Source: Cellvibrionales bacterium UBA3090 (GTDB lineage Bacteria > Pseudomonadota > Gammaproteobacteria > Pseudomonadales > Porticoccaceae). From it: a DNA stretch of 21,234 bases. Position 1 is the first letter of the stretch. Every line of letters starts with the position of its first letter. Under the pieces are notes generated by a model. That model was not told the origin of the DNA, made no database searches, and was given only the letters and a program-made list of their open reading frames with translations. Below are positions 7,477 to 13,646 of this stretch, piece after piece. The stretch covers positions 1-21,234 of the forward strand of contig DFBC01000117.1 in NCBI GenBank assembly GCA_002367235.1, given 5' to 3'. Made by a program: the position numbers and the translations under genes.

Positions 7477-8197
7477 TGCTGATTAGACTGGCCAACGTTT
7501 CGATACGATTCTGATATAGCGACAGCATGCCTTTTAGCAATTGCCGATTGCCGATGGTGTCCATTGCATGGGCTAAATTCCCGGCAACGACATAGGGTTT
7601 GTTGTCGTAATAGGTGCCCCAATTTTTAATCTCAAAGTTATTGATCTTTAGTGGGTGTGCTTCGGCAATAGGGTGTAGTTCAAAGCCGAGGCGACCGATA
7701 GATTTTTGTACTTGAGGTGTACCTGTAAATATCAGCCATTCGAACCCAGCCCGATGTAGGATTGACGCCAGAAGGATAAATAATAATTGGCTGGCCCCGT
7801 GGTGTGTGGCGGCTAAATTACCTATTTCTGCGATGTTCTCACGCGTTACCGGGGGAACGGAAAATCGGTTGATTTCCCCTTCAATAGAACCTTCAAAGTA
7901 TTGTTCTATAAACAAAGGTTGATTGCCTGCTGGGCAGATACCTGTCACGGCACTGAGTTGATCATTGCACCTAAGGCTCAGCATCAAAGGCATGAAGTAA
8001 CTAATGGCAGCGCCATAGGCTGTCTGAAATTGGTCGGCAATATAGCGTTCAATTTCTGGTCGCCTCTGTGTGTCGGCATAGTCGAGATCAACTTCAGGGG
8101 TGTGATTCAGAAGCTGATGAAAGCGACGGCTGGCCCCGTTGTTTATGACAACGGAACGCTCTGCCAAGTTAGTGCTCGATGAAAGAATGGTAGACAT
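7436..8197 (-). CDS. Thermostable hemolysin family protein (T_hemolysin)
   Basis: This 253-residue protein matches the family named after the Vibrio thermostable delta hemolysin (Pfam T_hemolysin). Family-like segments are YGAAISYFMPLMLSLR (61-76), LFIEQYFEGSIE (95-106), EIGNLA (124-129), FTGTPQV (157-163) and WGTYYDNKPYVVAGN (193-207). There is no signal peptide and no transmembrane helix, so an exported pore-forming toxin is hard to support from sequence. The arrangement of an EIGNLA strand followed by a helix-strand unit resembles acyltransferases of the GNAT/autoinducer-synthase type, and an acyl-transfer role would fit the adjacent acyl ligase (inference). It is the first gene of the minus-strand run. 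An AGGAC ribosome-binding site lies just upstream of the ATG. Confidence 0.85.
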   Translation of the reverse strand: MSTILSSSTNLAERSVVINNGASRRFHQLLNHTPEVDLDYADTQRRPEIERYIADQFQTAYGAAISYFMPLMLSLRCNDQLSAVTGICPAGNQPLFIEQYFEGSIEGEINRFSVPPVTRENIAEIGNLAATHHGASQLLFILLASILHRAGFEWLIFTGTPQVQKSIGRLGFELHPIAEAHPLKINNFEIKNWGTYYDNKPYVVAGNLAHAMDTIGNRQLLKGMLSLYQNRIETLASLISNERETNDQYYFAA

Positions 8198-8245
8198 GGT
8201 TTGTCCTATTACCCAATGGTTAATTAGTAGATTAGTGGTAAATTC

Positions 8246-8260
8246 TTAAGGAACACTTAA
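8246..8260. repeat. Short inverted repeat upstream of the minus-strand run
   Basis: TTAAG-GAACA-CTTAA forms a perfect 5-bp inverted repeat with a 5-base centre, about 50-65 bp upstream of the T_hemolysin-family start codon. Position is right for an operator or a response-regulator site, but arms this short occur by chance; low confidence. Confidence 0.25.
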
Positions 8261-8573
8261 CAAAGGGCTATGAAGCAAAAAATTGTTTGTTGGTTTGATG
8301 AGTTACCGCTTTAACCTCTCATTTTTTTAACGAGATAGTCGGCCGAACTTTTTTGATAGGACTGAGGGCGTGTTCAGAGTCAGAGGTGTTTCTGGCGTAA
8401 CCGGAGCCTTGTTTTTACGATTGGTCTTAAAGATTAATAGATATTTGTCGTTTTATAGCTTATCTCATTGTTATTTATAGCATTATTTCTAATGGAGAAC
8501 TGATGTAGGGGTATGTCGAATAGTCGTTGATAGATTTAATCATTATTAAGCCTATGCCTTGCGAGATGGTAAC

Positions 8574-8579
8574 TATACT
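8574..8579 (+). promoter_or_regulatory. Possible -10 box (TATACT) for the YbaK-like gene
   Basis: TATACT matches five of six bases of the sigma-70 -10 consensus and lies about 40 bp upstream of the ATG at 8621. No good -35 box sits 16-18 bp upstream, so the call is tentative. Confidence 0.3.
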
Positions 8580-8620
8580 AGTTAAGAGGTGTAATTGTAG
8601 CTTGAGCGAGGTGGCCTAAA

Positions 8621-9118
8621 ATGAGTGTTTCTTCAGCAGTTACGGATTATCTGAGCCAGAAGGATGTAAATTACGAGGTGCTAGAACACGCCATTACTGG
8701 CAGCTCTTTGGCGACAGCCAGAGAGGCTAATGTGCCGGCAGAAAAACTGGCTAAGGCTGTGGTGGTCAAAAGGGGGAATGAATATTCCATGTGTGTTATA
8801 CCCGCATCTAACCAGCTGGTTCTCGAATGGTTAAAATATGGTCGGCAGCACGAGTATGAGATCGCGTCAGAAGATGAGTTGTCAGGATTATTTCCGGACT
8901 GTGAAGAGGGGGCCATTCCTAGCCTAGGAGAGGCCTTCAAGATGGATGTGATCATAGATAACGCTTTATTGGAGCTGAAGGATGTCTATATTGAAGGTGG
9001 GGATCACAGCCATTTATTACATATTGGGCACCGTGATTTTAGCAAGCTGATGGCTGATGCATGGACCGCGCAAATCAGTTGCCTCAAGGGTGACCGGAAT
9101 GAAGGTCGGTACTCATAA
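8621..9118 (+). CDS. YbaK/EbsC-family aminoacyl-tRNA deacylase
   Basis: This is a 165-residue single-domain protein of the YbaK/ProX trans-editing family, which hydrolyses mischarged aminoacyl-tRNAs in the cytoplasm. Diagnostic features are the conserved Lys45 in LAKAVVVK, the FPDCEEGAIPSLG segment (91-103) and GGDHSHLLHIGHRDF (126-140). Length is typical. A GAGG ribosome-binding site lies 9 bp upstream of the ATG. Which amino acid it clears (Cys, Ala, Ser or other) cannot be told from the sequence. It is followed by a palindrome and hairpin, so it is probably a single-gene transcript rather than part of the downstream D-glutamate/oxoproline operon, though both are on the plus strand. Confidence 0.9.
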   Translation: MSVSSAVTDYLSQKDVNYEVLEHAITGSSLATAREANVPAEKLAKAVVVKRGNEYSMCVIPASNQLVLEWLKYGRQHEYEIASEDELSGLFPDCEEGAIPSLGEAFKMDVIIDNALLELKDVYIEGGDHSHLLHIGHRDFSKLMADAWTAQISCLKGDRNEGRYS

Positions 9119-9123
9119 CCCAT

Positions 9124-9137
9124 TAAGCGGCCGCTTA
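9124..9137. repeat. 14-bp perfect palindrome
   Basis: TAAGCGGCCGCTTA is a perfect palindrome without a spacer, beginning 6 bp after the stop codon of the YbaK-like gene. With no loop and no following T-run it is not a standard terminator; it may be a protein-binding site or chance. Confidence 0.5.
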
Positions 9138-9171
9138 TAGAACCGCCATCCTGTGCTTAGCTTGGGTAATA

Positions 9172-9200
9172 CATTAGAGTCGATCTATTCGGCTCTAATG
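9172..9200 (+). terminator. Hairpin after the YbaK-like gene, possible terminator without T-tract
   Basis: Arms at 9172-9182 (CATTAGAGTCG) and 9190-9200 (CGGCTCTAATG) pair over 11 bp with one G-U wobble around a 7-base loop. It lies about 55 bp after the stop codon. No run of T follows on either strand, so Rho-independent termination is doubtful; it could also be an mRNA-stabilising stem or an operator. Confidence 0.4.
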
Positions 9201-9268
9201 GTTAGTGGGTTAGTCTGCTTCTATTCCAATTTACTCAGTTTGTCCCTGATTTAGCAGTAAACTGGCCA

Positions 9269-9287
9269 AGAGTAATTTAATTACTCT
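9269..9287. promoter_or_regulatory. 19-bp palindrome, candidate operator of the oxoproline cluster
   Basis: AGAGTAATT-T-AATTACTCT has perfect 9-bp arms around a single central base. It lies about 150 bp upstream of the DUF1445 start codon and about 100 bp upstream of the best promoter candidate. The symmetry and AT-rich centre fit a dimeric regulator site. No regulator gene is present next to the cluster, so the protein that would bind is unknown. Confidence 0.45.
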
Positions 9288-9385
9288 AACGCAGACTATT
9301 TTCAGATCGAGCACCCCTACCTTACCTTGGGTATGGCCATGTCGGGTCGTTAAGTGGTTGAATATAGCGGATTGAATTTCAAGGC

Positions 9386-9414
9386 TTGAAAAGGGTTTTT
9401 ATTGTTTCAATGAT
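9386..9414 (+). promoter_or_regulatory. Possible sigma-70 promoter for the DUF1445-pxp operon
   Basis: TTGAAA at 9386-9391 (5/6 to the -35 consensus) and AATGAT at 9409-9414 (4/6 to the -10 consensus) are 17 bp apart. This predicts a very short leader before the ATG at 9437, which is preceded by a CTGGAG ribosome-binding site. Tentative. Confidence 0.3.
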
Positions 9415-9436
9415 TCTTGCCTGGCTGGAGTAACTT

Positions 9437-10222
9437 ATGCCTTTTGATATTTCACCGCTTGAGCTTCGCCATCGGATTAGAGCCGGTGAATATTCTGGTA
9501 ATACCTCCGGGTACTGCCCAGGGTTTGTTCAGGGTAATGTGGTGATTTTACCTCGTGATTGGGCCAGTGAGTTTTTACAATTTTGTCAGTTTAATACCAA
9601 GTCCTGTCCGCTGGTTGGAATGGCGGATGTCGGCGATCCCAGGTTGCCGTCTTTAGCTCATGATTTGGATATCCGTACCGATCTCCCCAGCTACCGTATT
9701 TTTAGGGATGGAGAAATGGTGGGTGAAGTACCCGATATCGCCGATCTGTGGCGTGATGATTTGGTGACCTTTGTGCTGGGCTGCTCCTTCTCATTTGAAG
9801 AGGCTCTCCTGGCGGATGGGTTAGACGTTCGCAACGTCACGGAGGCGGTTAATGTGCCGATGTACCGAACCCATATAGAGTGTCAGCCAGCCGGAAGATT
9901 TAGTGGCAAGATGGTTGTTAGTATGCGGCCATTTCTGGCCGCCGATGCAATACGCGCCGTTCAAATTTGTACCCGCTTCCCTTCGGTGCACGGAGCCCCC
10001 ATTCATTTAGGCGACCCATCGTTAATCGGTATAAGTGACATCAACAAAACTGATTATGGTGATCCAGTAACCATTAAGCCTAATGAACTTCCCGTATTTT
10101 GGGCTTGTGGGGTAACACCCCAGGTCGCACTGGAACAGGCTCGGCCACCCTTGTGTATTACCCATAGCCCGGGCTGTATGCTTGTGACCGACGTAAAAAA
10201 CAGCCAATTAGCTATCCTCTAA
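9437..10222 (+). CDS. DUF1445 / D-glutamate cyclase-family protein (putative hydro-lyase)
   Basis: This 261-residue protein belongs to the DUF1445 family (UPF0317, 'putative hydro-lyase'), whose members include Bacillus YcsI and the N-terminal part of the animal D-glutamate cyclase DGLUCY, a mitochondrial enzyme interconverting D-glutamate and 5-oxo-D-proline. Family-like stretches are SGYCPGFVQGNVVILP (24-39), LGCSFSFEEALL (114-125), VSMRPF (161-166), VHGAPIHLGDPSLIGI (184-199) and THSPGCMLVTDV (242-253). Length is typical of the bacterial form. It heads the oxoproline operon, 48 bp before pxpA. Because the enzyme half that carries catalysis in DGLUCY is not settled here, I call it a family member and infer action on D-glutamate/oxoproline from context. 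Confidence 0.88.
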   Translation: MPFDISPLELRHRIRAGEYSGNTSGYCPGFVQGNVVILPRDWASEFLQFCQFNTKSCPLVGMADVGDPRLPSLAHDLDIRTDLPSYRIFRDGEMVGEVPDIADLWRDDLVTFVLGCSFSFEEALLADGLDVRNVTEAVNVPMYRTHIECQPAGRFSGKMVVSMRPFLAADAIRAVQICTRFPSVHGAPIHLGDPSLIGISDINKTDYGDPVTIKPNELPVFWACGVTPQVALEQARPPLCITHSPGCMLVTDVKNSQLAIL

Positions 10223-10270
10223 GTTAGAGCGTTGTCGCTATAGAGCAAATTCGTATTATCGGAGATTAAT

Positions 10271-11005
10271 ATGCCACTACTGCTTAACTGTGATCTGGGA
10301 GAGAGCTTTGGTGCCTGGACCATGGGTATGGATGAGGCTGTGATGCCGCATATTGACCAGGCCAACATTGCCTGTGGCTTTCACGCGGGCGATCATCTGG
10401 TGATGCAGCGAACCCTTAAGCTTGCTGGCGAGCATGGTGTCATGATAGGTGCTCATCCAGGCTACCCCGATTTAGTTGGCTTTGGCCGCCGTTCAATGAG
10501 TCATCCTCCCGAAGAAATTATGTCGCTGATGCATTACCAGGTATCGGCACTGGACGGTATGGCCAAAAGCCAGGGACTGGAAATGCAATATGTGAAACCT
10601 CATGGCGCACTTTATAACGACATGATGGCAGATGCCGTTGTGCGTCGTGCGGTGATGGAATCTGTTGCGTCCTTTTATCGGCCTGTAAAGTTAATGTTGT
10701 TGGCAACGCCTTGGGCAGAAGAGCACAGGGCTGAAGCAGAGAGGTTGGGAATAGAGCTGTGGTTTGAGGCTTTTGCCGATCGCTGTTATGACGATGATGG
10801 CAGGTTGTTATCGCGGGCCAAATCTGGTGCCGTACACAGTAGAAAAAAAATGCTGGCCCAGGCCTCTCAATTGAAAAATGAGGGGGCGGTAACCACCGTG
10901 GGTGGACACAAGTTGATACTCAATGCCGACACCCTCTGTGTTCATGGCGATAACTCTGAAGGGGTAAAGGCCATTAGTGATATCAGGAAATTAATTGACG
11001 AATGA
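10271..11005 (+). CDS. pxpA: 5-oxoprolinase subunit A (LamB/YcsF family)
   Basis: This 244-residue protein is the PxpA subunit of the bacterial ATP-dependent 5-oxoprolinase, which opens 5-oxoproline (pyroglutamate) to glutamate in the cytoplasm together with PxpB and PxpC. Signature segments are NCDLGE (6-11), ACGFHAGD (34-41), AHPGYPDLVGFGRR (61-74), KPHGALYND (109-117) and the C-terminal LNADTLCVHGDN. Length is standard. A GGAG ribosome-binding site is 6 bp before the ATG. Its last codons overlap the pxpB start (ATGA), pointing to coupled translation and a stoichiometric complex. Confidence 0.96.
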   Translation: MPLLLNCDLGESFGAWTMGMDEAVMPHIDQANIACGFHAGDHLVMQRTLKLAGEHGVMIGAHPGYPDLVGFGRRSMSHPPEEIMSLMHYQVSALDGMAKSQGLEMQYVKPHGALYNDMMADAVVRRAVMESVASFYRPVKLMLLATPWAEEHRAEAERLGIELWFEAFADRCYDDDGRLLSRAKSGAVHSRKKMLAQASQLKNEGAVTTVGGHKLILNADTLCVHGDNSEGVKAISDIRKLIDE

Positions 11006-11679
11006 ATATCACTGTTGCTGGTGAAAATGCACTAATCATCTATTTTGACCAAGCGGTTTGTCCTGCGGTCTCTGCCAAAGTCCAGAGAGCGGTCCTTTTG
11101 CTTGAAGAGGCATTGGCTCCAGTATTGGTCGACCTCGTCCCTTCTTATGCCTCACTGCTGGTTGTTTATGATGTATTCCAGACAGATATCAATCGAATTC
11201 GCGATCAAATCCGTGACCTTTTACAGGAACTTGATCATGTCGACGTGCAGGACGGCTCTCTCGTAGAGTTACCTGTTTATTACAGCCTTGAGTCAGGCCC
11301 TGATTTACAGGTGATAGCGGGTCAGACCGGGCTTGCTGTGGATGAAATTATTGCCTTGCATCAGGCTCGGGAATACCGGGTCTATGCCATTGGCTTTGCT
11401 CCCGGTTTTGCCTATCTTGGGCAGGTGGATGAACGTATTGCTACGCCCCGGTTGGCTACGCCAAGGGGCCTGGTACCCCGTGGTGCGGTGGGCATTGCTG
11501 ATCGACAAACCGCTGTTTACCCGGCGGCATCACCCGGTGGGTGGAATCTGATAGGGCGTTGTCCCACCGCCATGTTTGACCTTAATGCAATCCCAAGTAT
11601 GCCTGTGGCAGTGGGTGATCGGGTGCGTTTCGTTGGGGTTGATCGGCAGGAATACCTAGCATTAGGTGGTGAGCTGTGA
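11002..11679 (+). CDS. pxpB: 5-oxoprolinase subunit B (KipI-like)
   Basis: This 225-residue protein is the PxpB/KipI-type subunit (carboxyltransferase domain subdomain C/D family). Key stretches are GFAPGFAYLG (131-140), RLATPRGLVPRGAVGIADRQ (150-169) and SPGGWNLIGR (177-186). In Bacillus the homologue KipI was first described as a kinase inhibitor; with pxpA and pxpC present, the 5-oxoprolinase role is much more likely. It overlaps pxpA by 4 bp and pxpC by 4 bp. All conserved parts are present and I see no truncation. Confidence 0.95.
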   Translation: MNITVAGENALIIYFDQAVCPAVSAKVQRAVLLLEEALAPVLVDLVPSYASLLVVYDVFQTDINRIRDQIRDLLQELDHVDVQDGSLVELPVYYSLESGPDLQVIAGQTGLAVDEIIALHQAREYRVYAIGFAPGFAYLGQVDERIATPRLATPRGLVPRGAVGIADRQTAVYPAASPGGWNLIGRCPTAMFDLNAIPSMPVAVGDRVRFVGVDRQEYLALGGEL

Positions 11680-12617
11680 GTGGTCAGGGCTTTAGTGTTC
11701 TTCAACCGGGGGTTTTTACACTAATACAGGATGAAGGTCGTTTTGGTTCACACCAGCTTGGGCTCACCACCGGAGGGCCCGCCGACCCATTGGCATTTCA
11801 TTGGGCCAACCGGTTGTGTGGTAATGCGCTCGGTGTTTCCGCACTTGAAGTTAATGTGGGTGGTTTGGTGCTGGAGTCCAATGTCGCTACCCGGATTGCG
11901 GTCTGTGGTGCAGACATGCCGATTAGCATTAACCAAAGTCCGAGGTCTCCGTGGCGTAGTTATCCGGTTAAAGCCGGCGATAGAATTGAGCTGGGGTATG
12001 CCAGTAGGGGAATGAGGGCATACCTTGCTGTCGCAGGCGGATTAGACATTCCGGCTGTGTTAGGCAGTACGGCCACGGTGGTGCGTGAAGCTATGGGGGG
12101 ACTGAATGGCAACAAGTTGCAGTCAGGTGATTTCCTGCCCTGTAGGCAAGACCCGTCAGAGGATTGTCTTGTATTGCCAGAGGGTTATCGGCCCTTATAT
12201 GGGCAGCGTGCCATTCTTAGAGTGATACTGGGTTATCAGCAAGATTATTTCAGCGCTGAACAGCAGCAGCGGTTTTTTAGCCACGAATATAGTGTTTCGT
12301 CCCAATCAGACCGCATGGGGTGTCGTCTTGAAGGTACTGCAATCAGTGCCGATGTAGGGGGCATTCTATCCGAGGGAATTTGTCTTGGCGCCATACAGGT
12401 GCCACCGGATGGCCAGCCCATTATTCTTATGCAAGACCGACAAACGATTGGTGGGTATCCAAAATTGGGTTCAGTACTTTCGCTGGACCTAGCCCAGCTG
12501 GCACAGCTTACACCCGGCAGCAAAGTGTCTTTCGAATTAATCACTGTGGAGCAGGCGCAGACTATACTGCATTTGTCGGCGGACTATTTTCGAGAGACAA
12601 CGCTGCAACCGTGTTGA
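11676..12617 (+). CDS. pxpC: 5-oxoprolinase subunit C (KipA-like, biotin-dependent carboxyltransferase family)
   Basis: This 313-residue protein is the PxpC/KipA-type subunit (carboxyltransferase domain subdomain A/B family). The N-terminal signature VFTLIQDEGRFGSHQLGL with TGGPADPLAFHWANRL is typical, as is the later SDRMGCRLEG and the GAIQVPPDGQPIILMQDRQT segment with GGYPKLG. It starts with GTG, overlapping the pxpB stop as GTGA, and is followed 9 bp later by the DUF4392 gene. 'Biotin-dependent' is a family label only; no biotin-carrier domain is encoded nearby, in line with the 5-oxoprolinase function. Confidence 0.95.
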   Translation: MSGQGFSVLQPGVFTLIQDEGRFGSHQLGLTTGGPADPLAFHWANRLCGNALGVSALEVNVGGLVLESNVATRIAVCGADMPISINQSPRSPWRSYPVKAGDRIELGYASRGMRAYLAVAGGLDIPAVLGSTATVVREAMGGLNGNKLQSGDFLPCRQDPSEDCLVLPEGYRPLYGQRAILRVILGYQQDYFSAEQQQRFFSHEYSVSSQSDRMGCRLEGTAISADVGGILSEGICLGAIQVPPDGQPIILMQDRQTIGGYPKLGSVLSLDLAQLAQLTPGSKVSFELITVEQAQTILHLSADYFRETTLQPC

Positions 12618-12626
12618 GGGTGCGTT

Positions 12627-13478
12627 ATGGTTACAAACCAGGACTTTATTCTCAGCCAGCAGATAGAAGATCTGTTGGTCAGTCGTAATTTACGGGGAAT
12701 GAAGACCGTACAGCCAGCACTCTCCCCAGGATATTGCCTGCGTGCAGCAAGAATGCTATTGGATTGTAAGGGCACGGTATTAATTGGTACCGGGTTCCCG
12801 GTTAACAATACCTTCGAAACCGATGGGCCCGTTGGCGCTATAGCACTGTATCGGTTGATGGAGGCGATGGGTTCAACGCCCATACTGGTTTGTGGAAGCC
12901 CTTTGGCAAGAGCGCTAAGTAAAGATTATCGAACGCATGAACTTGTACCTGGTAATGAGCTAAAGAGCGAGTCGGATCCACAAGCTATACAGGATCTAGC
13001 TGCACTTAAACCAGAGCTCATCATCACCATTGAATTACCCGGACAGGCTGCGGATGGTTGTTACTACAATATGCGCGGAGAAGACATTAGTTCTCAAACG
13101 ATCTTTTTTGATGATTTTGTACGTCTGGCTAGTTGCCCGGTAGTGCCGATTGGCGATGGGGGTAATGAGCTTGGAATGGGGAATATATCGGAGGCAGTGT
13201 CAGCGTTAGATATTATTCCATCTGTAACAACCTGTGATGAGCTCGTGATAGCCGATGTGTCCAATTGGGCGGCACACGGGTTGGTTGCCATGCTTTCTCT
13301 CTGGACCGGGACGGACTGGTTGGGTGGTTGGAATAACCGCGCCGTGTTGGAATATCTGGTGGAGAGGGGCAGTGTCGATGGCGTCACTCGCTGCAAAACG
13401 CTAACTGAAGATGGCTTACCCTGTGAGGACACAGACAAACTGATTCAGCAATTGAGACAATTGGCGGGGTTTTGCTAG
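12627..13478 (+). CDS. DUF4392 / D-glutamate cyclase C-terminal-domain protein
   Basis: This 283-residue protein matches the DUF4392 (GLUCM C-terminal-like) family, corresponding to the C-terminal half of animal D-glutamate cyclase DGLUCY. Family-like motifs are GTGFPVNNTFETDGPVGA (54-71), IELPGQAADGCYYNMRGE (135-152), FFDDFVRL (160-167) and IGDGGNELGMGN (175-186). The glycine-rich and acidic motifs suggest a nucleotide- or anion-binding pocket. Located 9 bp after pxpC, it is part of the same operon. D-glutamate to 5-oxoproline cyclisation is the best guess from homology and neighbours; whether it works alone or with the DUF1445 protein is open. Confidence 0.88.
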   Translation: MVTNQDFILSQQIEDLLVSRNLRGMKTVQPALSPGYCLRAARMLLDCKGTVLIGTGFPVNNTFETDGPVGAIALYRLMEAMGSTPILVCGSPLARALSKDYRTHELVPGNELKSESDPQAIQDLAALKPELIITIELPGQAADGCYYNMRGEDISSQTIFFDDFVRLASCPVVPIGDGGNELGMGNISEAVSALDIIPSVTTCDELVIADVSNWAAHGLVAMLSLWTGTDWLGGWNNRAVLEYLVERGSVDGVTRCKTLTEDGLPCEDTDKLIQQLRQLAGFC

Positions 13479-13507
13479 AGGTTTTAATCATTGTGGTGAG
13501 AGTGAAT

Positions 13508-13603
13508 ATGAAAAGAGAGGAATTTACTTTGCCTGATTATGGTCTCACTGATAGTATTTCTGGCTTTTTTATTGTGCTTACCGTGTCTGAAACGAGTTTT
13601 TAA
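13508..13603 (+). CDS. Possible small ORF, 31 residues (doubtful)
   Basis: An ATG at 13508 opens 31 codons (start MKREEFTLPDYGL, end TVSETSF) closing at 13603, between the DUF4392 and aminotransferase genes. The C-terminal half is mildly hydrophobic (SISGFFIVLTV). There is only a weak ribosome-binding stretch (GAGAG) and no family I recognise. It may be chance or a leader peptide. Confidence 0.15.
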   Translation: MKREEFTLPDYGLTDSISGFFIVLTVSETSF

Positions 13604-13612
13604 ACCACGGTA
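13579..13612. repeat. Inverted repeat upstream of the aminotransferase gene
   Basis: TACCGTG (13579-13585) and CACGGTA (13606-13612) are perfect 7-bp inverted arms with a 20-base spacer, ending 34 bp before the aminotransferase ATG. Spacing fits two half-sites two helical turns apart, or a weak stem; no T-run follows the second arm. Confidence 0.3.
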
Positions 13613-13636
13613 TTGAGCGCATGGGCATAGGCGAAA

Positions 13637-13641
13637 GGAGG
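13637..13641 (+). promoter_or_regulatory. Strong Shine-Dalgarno site of the aminotransferase gene
   Basis: GGAGG within AAAGGAGGGC sits 5 bases before the ATG at 13647, the best ribosome-binding site in the window. A nine-codon frame (ATG at 13621) runs through it and ends with a TGA overlapping the start codon, which could couple translation but may be chance. Confidence 0.6.
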
Positions 13642-13646
13642 GCACG

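Larger units (their letters stand above)
8198..8620. other. Divergent intergenic region
   Basis: This stretch of 423 bases separates the start of the minus-strand run from the start of the YbaK-like gene, so it must hold promoters for both directions. It is AT-rich. I see no convincing ORF (the longest with a plausible start codes for about 14 residues) and no RNA gene. Features visible are a small inverted repeat at 8246-8260 and a TATACT box at 8574-8579; neither is decisive. Confidence 0.7.
9119..9436. other. Intergenic region with three inverted repeats
   Basis: These 318 bases between the YbaK-like gene and the DUF1445 gene hold no ORF that I can support. They carry a 14-bp palindrome, a strong hairpin, a 19-bp palindrome and a possible promoter, each listed separately. 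The arrangement suggests termination of the upstream gene followed by a regulated promoter for the downstream operon. Confidence 0.7.

Noticed and set aside
8270..8314. Possible 14-residue leader peptide frame (MKQKIVCWFDELPL) in the divergent gap
   Set aside because: It is followed by 300 bases before any plus-strand gene and has no attenuator-like hairpin; too short to support.
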